From Clostridium sp. CAG:169 (lineage in GTDB: Bacteria; Bacillota; Clostridia; Oscillospirales; Ruminococcaceae): DNA of 10,952 bases. The notes under the pieces are model-generated. The model ran no database searches and was not told the DNA's origin. It saw only the letters and a list, made by a program, of their open reading frames with translations. Positions 6,058 through 10,952 of this stretch are shown piece after piece. Position 1 is the stretch's first letter, and every line of letters starts with the position of its first letter. The position numbers were made by a program, and so were the translations under genes. The stretch covers positions 1 to 10,952 of the forward strand of contig FR880183.1 in assembly GCA_000435195.1 (NCBI GenBank). Direction: 5' to 3'.

Positions 6058-6681
6058 ATGCAGGAATATGTAACCATCTATGCTCCGGCAGAGGATGAAT
6101 TTGTCGAGCGCAAATCCAGGTTTATCGGAGCAATCGCGCCGGTGCAGACCGAGGAGGAGGCACAGGCGTGGATTGCGCAGGTGCGTCAGCAGCACCGGGA
6201 TGCCACCCACAACACCTATGCCTACATCCTGCGCAACGGGATTAAACGTTACTCGGACGACGGAGAGCCGCAGGGGACTGCCGGTGTGCCGATGCTCGAC
6301 TGCATTGAAAAAGAGGGTCTGGTCGATGTGGCGGTGGTGGTGACCCGCTATTTCGGCGGCATCCTGCTGGGAGCTGGCGGCTTGGTGCGCGCTTATTCCC
6401 ACGGAGCCAAGATTGCTGTCGATGCTGCCTCCCGCAAACTGATGACCACCTGCGTGTTACTGGAGATGCAGATGGACTACTCCTTTTACGGAAAGGTCAA
6501 CTATCTGCTGCCAAACTATGTTTGCCGGGTGGAGGACACCGATTTTGGAGCGGTGGTCAGCATGAAAGTGCTGTTTAAAAAGGATGAGAGCGAGCGCTTT
6601 ATCAAAGAAGTCACCGAGCTGAGCGCGGCTTTGATTGTTCCGCAGGTGGTGGAGGAACGTTTCGACCATTTTGCGGGATAA
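6058..6681 (+). CDS. yigZ: YigZ/YvyE family protein (IMPACT/UPF0029 domain)
   Basis: This 207-residue cytosolic protein is of the widely conserved YigZ/IMPACT family. The N-terminal IMPACT domain (about 15-125) carries the signature RYSDDGEPQGTAG (64-76) and VVVTRYFGGILLGAGGLVRAY (93-113). The C-terminal part (~135-200) corresponds to the ferredoxin-like DUF1949 domain common in bacterial members. The length is normal. The precise biochemical role is not established; the eukaryotic relative IMPACT acts in translational control through GCN1. The ATG at 6058 is preceded by GGAGGG 8 nt upstream. Its own promoter is not clear: a possible -10 TAAAAT at 6028-6033 lacks a good -35 box. It precedes dnaG by 127 nt, so a shared transcript is possible. 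Confidence 0.93.
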   Translation: MQEYVTIYAPAEDEFVERKSRFIGAIAPVQTEEEAQAWIAQVRQQHRDATHNTYAYILRNGIKRYSDDGEPQGTAGVPMLDCIEKEGLVDVAVVVTRYFGGILLGAGGLVRAYSHGAKIAVDAASRKLMTTCVLLEMQMDYSFYGKVNYLLPNYVCRVEDTDFGAVVSMKVLFKKDESERFIKEVTELSAALIVPQVVEERFDHFAG

Positions 6682-6730
6682 GTTCGCATAAAAAATTAAA
6701 ATTACAGAAGGAATTTCGTCTTTTTTTCAG

Positions 6731-6744
6731 TATATAGTATATAG
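6731..6744 (+). promoter_or_regulatory. Possible -10 region of the dnaG-rpoD promoter
   Basis: The 14-nt tract TATATAGTATATAG lies 65-78 nt before the dnaG ATG and offers several overlapping -10 candidates, such as TATAGT (6733-6738) and TATATA (6738-6743). No convincing -35 box is found at 16-18 bp upstream; TTCGTC at 6715-6720 is poor. A short GGAA-T-TTCC inverted repeat follows at 6759-6767. The promoter call is tentative. Confidence 0.3.
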
Positions 6745-6808
6745 AAGGGGAAAAAGGGAATTTCCTTTCAAAAGGTAAGGGAGATCATCTGGAAAGGAGG
6801 GCGGCAGG

Positions 6809-8575
6809 ATGTTGCCAGAACTGTTTATCCAGCAGCTCAAACAGAGCTGTGATATGGAGCGGATCGTTTCCGGCTATCTGCCCTTAAAGAAAAAAGGGCG
6901 CTACCTGGTGGGACTGTGTCCCTTCCACTCGGAAAAGAGCCCTTCTTTTTATGTCTATCCGCAGAATCAGTCTTTCTACTGCTTCGGATGCGGAGCGGGA
7001 GGCGATGTGATTACCTTCATCCGCCGCATCGAAAATCTGGAGTATATGGAGGCGGTCAAGCTGCTGGCGGACCGCTGCGGGCTGGAGCTGCCGATGGACA
7101 GCGACCAGTCGGACGCACGTTCGATGCTGAAAAAGCGGGTGCTGGAAATCAACCGCGAGTCGGCACGGTTTTTCCATTCCTGCCTGATGTCCGAACAGGG
7201 CAGACAGGCGTATGAGTACCTCATCAGCCGAGGCAGGGACCGCAAGACCATCCGTCACTTTGGATTGGGCTATGCACCGGCAGGCTGGGACGGACTGCTC
7301 AACCACCTGCGCGCCAAGGGTTTTTCGGACAACGATATGCTGGAAGCCAATGTGGTGACCAAAGGAAAATACGGACCGCACGACCGTTTTTCCAACCGAG
7401 TCATCTTTCCGATCATCGACCTGCGGGGCAATGTGGTCGCCTTTGGCGGCAGGGCGCTGGACGACAAGGGAGCCAAGTATCTCAACTCCAGCGATACGCC
7501 GGTCTTTAAAAAGAGCAAGACCCTGTTTGCCCTCAACTTTGCCAAAACCTCCAAGCGCCCGGGTCTGATTTTGGCAGAGGGGTATATGGACGTCATTGCC
7601 ATCCATCAGGCGGGCTTTGACAACGCGGTGGCAACTTTGGGCACTGCGCTGACCGAGGAGCAGGCAAGGCTGATTTCCCAGTATGCCGAGCGGGTGGTGC
7701 TGGCGTACGATTCGGACGGACCGGGACAGGCAGCCACCAAGAGGGCGATGAATATTTTTGATGAGGTCGGTGTCAAGGTCAGTGTGCTGTCGATGACCGG
7801 TGCAAAGGACCCGGACGAGTTCATCAAAAAATATGGGGCCGAGCGCTTTGCCATGCTGCTGGACAACAGCCGCAATCCGGTGGAGTTTGAGCTGAGCAAG
7901 CTGCGCACCACCTATGACACCGCGCAGGCGGACGGCAAGGTGGGATATCTCAAGGAGGCGTGCAAGCTGTTTGCCGGCATCCGCAACCCGGTGGAGCGGG
8001 AGGTCTACATCACCCAGACGGCAAACGAGCTTGCAATCTCGCCGCAAGCTATCAAGGCACAGATTGAAAATCTGGACAAGCGGGAGTCCTACCGCCAGCG
8101 TAAGCAACAGCGGGCGGACACCAACATCTATATCGGCAGGATGGCAGCAGCAAAGGACGACCTGCAGCGCCGCACCAATCTTCGCTACGCCATGGCGGAG
8201 GAAGGGGTGCTGTTCTGCCTGATGAAAAACCCGGACTCCTACCCGCAAGTCAGCAGCCGGGTGAGCGAGCAGGATTTTGTCACCGACATCAACCGTCAGC
8301 TCTATCTGGCACTGAGCCAGCGCTTGGAGCAGGGACAGACGGTGGAGATGATTGACCTGTCGTCGCAGCTGTCCCCAGAGCTGATGGGAAGAATCTCGGC
8401 AATCATGGCGACGGCACCGTCGCAGCGGTGCGACGAGCAGACGCTGGGGGATTATATCGCTCGGTTGATCGAGCATAGAAGTGTAAAAACGGAAAGGGAA
8501 GTTGCCCAGATGGATGACAACGACTTGGGAGAGTATGTCAAACAGCTGGCGGCAAAGAAAAACAGGAGGAGTTAG
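6809..8575 (+). CDS. dnaG: DNA primase DnaG
   Basis: This 588-residue primase synthesises RNA primers at the replication fork. The N-terminal CHC2 zinc finger has ligands C37, H40, C58 and C61 (LCPFHSEKSPSF and FYCFGCGAGG). The catalytic core includes the RNAP-basic region with FSNRVIFPI (194-202) and FGGRALDD (212-219), then the TOPRIM motifs EGYMD (257-261, E257), AYDSDGPG (299-306, D301 and D303) and DPDE (334-337), which bind the metal ions. Residues ~450-588 form the helicase-interacting C-terminal domain. All key residues are intact and the length is normal. The ATG at 6809 has AAGGAGG 8 nt upstream. It is followed after one base by rpoD, the conserved dnaG-rpoD arrangement of Bacillota; the dgt gene often found before dnaG is absent here. 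Confidence 0.98.
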   Translation: MLPELFIQQLKQSCDMERIVSGYLPLKKKGRYLVGLCPFHSEKSPSFYVYPQNQSFYCFGCGAGGDVITFIRRIENLEYMEAVKLLADRCGLELPMDSDQSDARSMLKKRVLEINRESARFFHSCLMSEQGRQAYEYLISRGRDRKTIRHFGLGYAPAGWDGLLNHLRAKGFSDNDMLEANVVTKGKYGPHDRFSNRVIFPIIDLRGNVVAFGGRALDDKGAKYLNSSDTPVFKKSKTLFALNFAKTSKRPGLILAEGYMDVIAIHQAGFDNAVATLGTALTEEQARLISQYAERVVLAYDSDGPGQAATKRAMNIFDEVGVKVSVLSMTGAKDPDEFIKKYGAERFAMLLDNSRNPVEFELSKLRTTYDTAQADGKVGYLKEACKLFAGIRNPVEREVYITQTANELAISPQAIKAQIENLDKRESYRQRKQQRADTNIYIGRMAAAKDDLQRRTNLRYAMAEEGVLFCLMKNPDSYPQVSSRVSEQDFVTDINRQLYLALSQRLEQGQTVEMIDLSSQLSPELMGRISAIMATAPSQRCDEQTLGDYIARLIEHRSVKTEREVAQMDDNDLGEYVKQLAAKKNRRS

Positions 8576-8576
8576 T

Positions 8577-8579
<3 letters not shown>
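8564..8579 (+). promoter_or_regulatory. Ribosome binding site and TTG start of rpoD
   Basis: AGGAGG at 8564-8569, inside the last codons of dnaG, lies 7 nt before the TTG at 8577-8579. The dnaG stop is 8573-8575. The site selects the TTG and excludes the more upstream in-frame ATG at 8502, which would add 25 residues with no family resemblance. Confidence 0.85.
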
Positions 8580-9665
<1,086 letters not shown>

Positions 9666-9676
9666 TGGATAAAAAT

Positions 9677-9711
9677 AAAAAAGATGCAGACAAACGTCTG
9701 CATCTTTTTTT
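9677..9711. terminator. Bidirectional Rho-independent terminator after rpoD
   Basis: A perfect 9-bp stem (GATGCAGAC 9683-9691 with GTCTGCATC 9696-9704) closes a 4-nt loop AAAC. It is flanked by six A and seven T. It separates rpoD (stop at 9665) from the convergent minus-strand acetyltransferase gene (end 9720) and can stop both transcripts. Confidence 0.92.
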
Positions 9712-9719
9712 GTTTGATT

Positions 9720-10244
9720 TTATAGAGGGGCGACTTCATCCCTTTGCAGCGAGAACAGCACATTGTCATAGACAACATCGTTATACCGCAGCGCCCGATG
9801 CAAATAACCCTCCTGCCGGAAGCCGAGCTTTCGCAGCAAGGCTTGGGAGGCAATGTTGGGAGCCAGCACCTGCGCTGATATGGAATCGTAGCGCTTGACC
9901 CAGAACAGGTAGTCGATGAAGGCGGTGAGCGCTTCGGTCATATACCCTTTGCGGGTGTACTCCTCCCCCAGCCAGTAGGCAAGGTCGATGGAGTTGACAT
10001 CATAGCGCAGATGGTCTTCGTCGACATGGATTTTACCAATCAGCCGGTCATCCTCTTTGCTGGCAATGGCAAAATCCTTTTGGTTGGCAATCATCTGTTG
10101 CAGATAGTTTCGGGAGCCTTCGCGGTCCATCTTGAACATACACAGATATTGCAGGACGAAGTCGGAATTTCCCAACCGGTCAAATTGCTCCAAATCCTCC
10201 ATGCGCAGCTCGCGGATTGTCAGATGTTCGGTGACAAGGTTCAT
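9720..10244 (-). CDS. GNAT family N-acetyltransferase, RimJ/RimL-like
   Basis: This 174-residue acetyl-CoA-dependent acetyltransferase begins with the RimJ/RimL-type pattern TEHLTIRELRMEDLEQF (5-21). The acetyl-CoA pyrophosphate loop is WLGEEYTRKGYMTEAL (91-106), and motif B appears as N130 and S133 with LLRKLGF (136-142), followed by EGYLHRALRYND (145-156). These are standard for the Acetyltransf_3 group, which acetylates protein N-termini, amino acids or small molecules; the substrate here is unknown. The ATG at 10244 is preceded by AGGAGGGAG about 6 nt upstream. I could not find a convincing promoter in the hairpin-rich region before it; readthrough from the upstream peptidase gene is possible. 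Confidence 0.88.
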   Translation of the reverse strand: MNLVTEHLTIRELRMEDLEQFDRLGNSDFVLQYLCMFKMDREGSRNYLQQMIANQKDFAIASKEDDRLIGKIHVDEDHLRYDVNSIDLAYWLGEEYTRKGYMTEALTAFIDYLFWVKRYDSISAQVLAPNIASQALLRKLGFRQEGYLHRALRYNDVVYDNVLFSLQRDEVAPL

Positions 10245-10289
10245 GGGTCTCCCTCCTGATGTGTTATTGAGAAAAACAGAAGTTTTCGT

Positions 10290-10340
10290 CCACCTTTTTC
10301 AAGAGGTGGTGGGTTTTGCACTCCGCAGAGTGCCAAAACC
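10290..10340. other. Tandem hairpins in the intergenic element
   Basis: The first hairpin pairs CCACCT (10290-10295) with AGGTGG (10304-10309) around an 8-nt loop. The second pairs GGTTTTG plus CACTC (10312-10323) with GAGTG, a bulged C, and CAAAACC (10328-10340) around CGCA. Neither is followed by a long T-run, so they are not typical terminators. Confidence 0.6.
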
Positions 10341-10401
10341 TTTATCGTCAGGCACATTTTTGAAAGTTTTCGGCAGTATCGGCAGAAGCTGATGATAGCA
10401 T

Positions 10402-10427
10402 ACATCTGCACAAATATGTGCAGATGT
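10402..10427. other. Perfect 11-bp hairpin with AATA loop
   Basis: ACATCTGCACA (10402-10412) pairs perfectly with TGTGCAGATGT (10417-10427). A smaller GCAC-TGAC-GTGC hairpin follows at 10428-10439. No T-run follows on either strand, so a protein-binding palindrome or an RNA structure is more likely than a terminator. Confidence 0.6.
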
Positions 10428-10494
10428 GCACTGACGTGCAAAAGCATCGAAACAGCCTGACAGCCTCTATCGCTTTTTATTTTTTGTTATTAGG

Positions 10495-10544
10495 TTGGGG
10501 CTGCTCGCCCCAAACCCTCGCAAACTTTTGTGTACAAAAGTTTG
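10495..10544. other. Paired hairpins downstream of the peptidase gene
   Basis: A GC-rich hairpin (TTGGGGC 10495-10501 with GCCCCAA 10507-10513) is followed by an 11-bp perfect palindromic stem (CAAACTTTTGT 10521-10531 with ACAAAAGTTTG 10534-10544, 2-nt spacer). They lie 33-80 nt after the peptidase stop on the minus strand and could slow or end that transcript, but neither has the T-run of an intrinsic terminator. Confidence 0.55.
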
Positions 10545-10576
10545 ACAAAAAACTTCTGTTTTTCTTTTAACTGCCT

Positions 10577-10952
10577 TTATCTAGCCAGCGAGCCCATTGG
10601 GTCCCATGGCTCGAGCATGATTGGTTCGCTTTCGAAAATTTCAACCACTTCTTTTGGCAGATACTTTTTGTTGACCACGATCTGGTAGGTGTATTCTTCG
10701 AACCAGCGGTCGCTCATAACATAGTATCCGTCCTTGCAGGCATCTTCACCCCAGCTGTTTTCTACACGCCAACGGTTTGGATTGCCGTTTTCGTCGAGGT
10801 TGACCCCCTGGAATACCATCGCATGGGTCATCTGGCTCTGTCCGTATTCCAAACGCTCTGCTTTGTTCATGCCAAAGTGGGTGCCGAACAGACCGTCCAA
10901 GTCATAGATGTCCAAATCCAGGATGCCGCCGGTGCGGGAGCCGCGTTTGCCG
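10577..10952 (-). CDS. pepC: Aminopeptidase C / bleomycin hydrolase (C1B cysteine peptidase), C-terminal part
   Basis: The last 124 residues of a PepC/bleomycin hydrolase-type cysteine aminopeptidase are present; the frame stays open to the window edge, so the catalytic Cys half lies outside. The fragment shows the catalytic histidine in QMTHAM (H43 of the fragment) and asparagine in VENSWG (N65). After these come DGYYVMSDRWFEEYTYQIVV and the conserved C-terminal end LEPWDPMGSLAR. The C-terminus of this family threads into the active site and limits the enzyme to aminopeptidase action. Full-length members are about 440-450 residues, so roughly a quarter to a third is visible. The enzyme is cytosolic and usually hexameric. 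Confidence 0.93.
   Translation of the reverse strand, partial: GKRGSRTGGILDLDIYDLDGLFGTHFGMNKAERLEYGQSQMTHAMVFQGVNLDENGNPNRWRVENSWGEDACKDGYYVMSDRWFEEYTYQIVVNKKYLPKEVVEIFESEPIMLEPWDPMGSLAR

Larger units (their letters stand above)
10270..10565. repeat. Hairpin-rich non-coding element bounded by 17-bp inverted repeats
   Basis: The 332-bp gap between the acetyltransferase start (10244) and the peptidase stop (10577) holds no gene. AGAAAAACAGAAGTTTT at 10270-10286 recurs exactly inverted at 10549-10565; with one gap the match extends outward to GTTA at 10263 and 10571. Between them lie at least five hairpins: 10290-10309, 10312-10340, 10402-10427, 10495-10513 and 10521-10544. Terminal inverted repeats around ~300 bp of non-coding DNA resemble a MITE or a palindromic intergenic repeat. 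No clear target-site duplication is visible, and no second copy occurs in this window. Alternatively it is one long structured untranslated region. Confidence 0.55.

Noticed and set aside
10270..10565. CRISPR array
   Set aside because: The repeats are inverted, different from each other and without regularly spaced identical direct repeats; no cas genes are present.

Overview
This window looks like chromosomal DNA from a gut-type Clostridia member of the Bacillota, most likely a Ruminococcaceae/Oscillospirales relative. The lineage is inferred from strong AGGAGG-type ribosome binding sites, near-consensus sigma-A promoters, a compact ~362-residue housekeeping sigma factor encoded directly after dnaG, a three-gene YtrA-type GntR/ABC operon, and a PepC-type cysteine aminopeptidase. 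The content is mostly core chromosome. I see no phage genes, transposase, CRISPR array or defence cluster.

Layout from left to right. (1) Bases 1-24 are the 5' end of a tRNA-Leu gene on the minus strand, cut by the window edge. It is driven by a strong promoter at 153-182 through a ~120-nt structured leader. (2) Divergent from it, a near-consensus promoter (232-260) drives a short-chain dehydrogenase (338-1087) that by eye resembles the BaiA hydroxysteroid dehydrogenases more than ordinary FabG. A bidirectional terminator (1107-1140) separates it from a convergent gamma-glutamylcyclotransferase-like gene (1149-1589, minus) with its own promoter. (3) A minus-strand operon, read from 5468 down to 1780, encodes a YtrA-family GntR repressor, an ABC ATPase and an 806-residue ABC-2 permease with a large C-terminal soluble domain. 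The genes overlap by 8 and 26 nt. The promoter is followed by a perfect AGTGTA-N13-TACACT operator over the expected transcription start, and a terminator lies at 1711-1753. (4) Plus-strand housekeeping genes follow: rpmE (zinc-type ribosomal protein bL31) with its own promoter and terminator, a YigZ/IMPACT-family gene, then the dnaG-rpoD pair. rpoD starts at a TTG one base after the dnaG stop. A bidirectional terminator (9677-9711) closes rpoD. (5) On the minus strand lie a RimJ/RimL-like GNAT acetyltransferase (9720-10244) and, at the right edge, the C-terminal third of a PepC/bleomycin hydrolase (10577-10952). The 332-bp gap between them holds no gene but is packed with hairpins, bounded by 17-bp perfect inverted repeats (10270-10286 and 10549-10565), and may be a small non-coding repeat element.

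Functionally the window mixes information processing (tRNA-Leu, bL31, primase, sigma-A) with an antibiotic- or envelope-stress-type ABC module and a few single-gene enzymes. The points most worth following up are the hairpin-rich element, the BaiA-like dehydrogenase with an altered cofactor-pocket position, and the YtrA-type operator and permease architecture. No clearly new biological system is evident.
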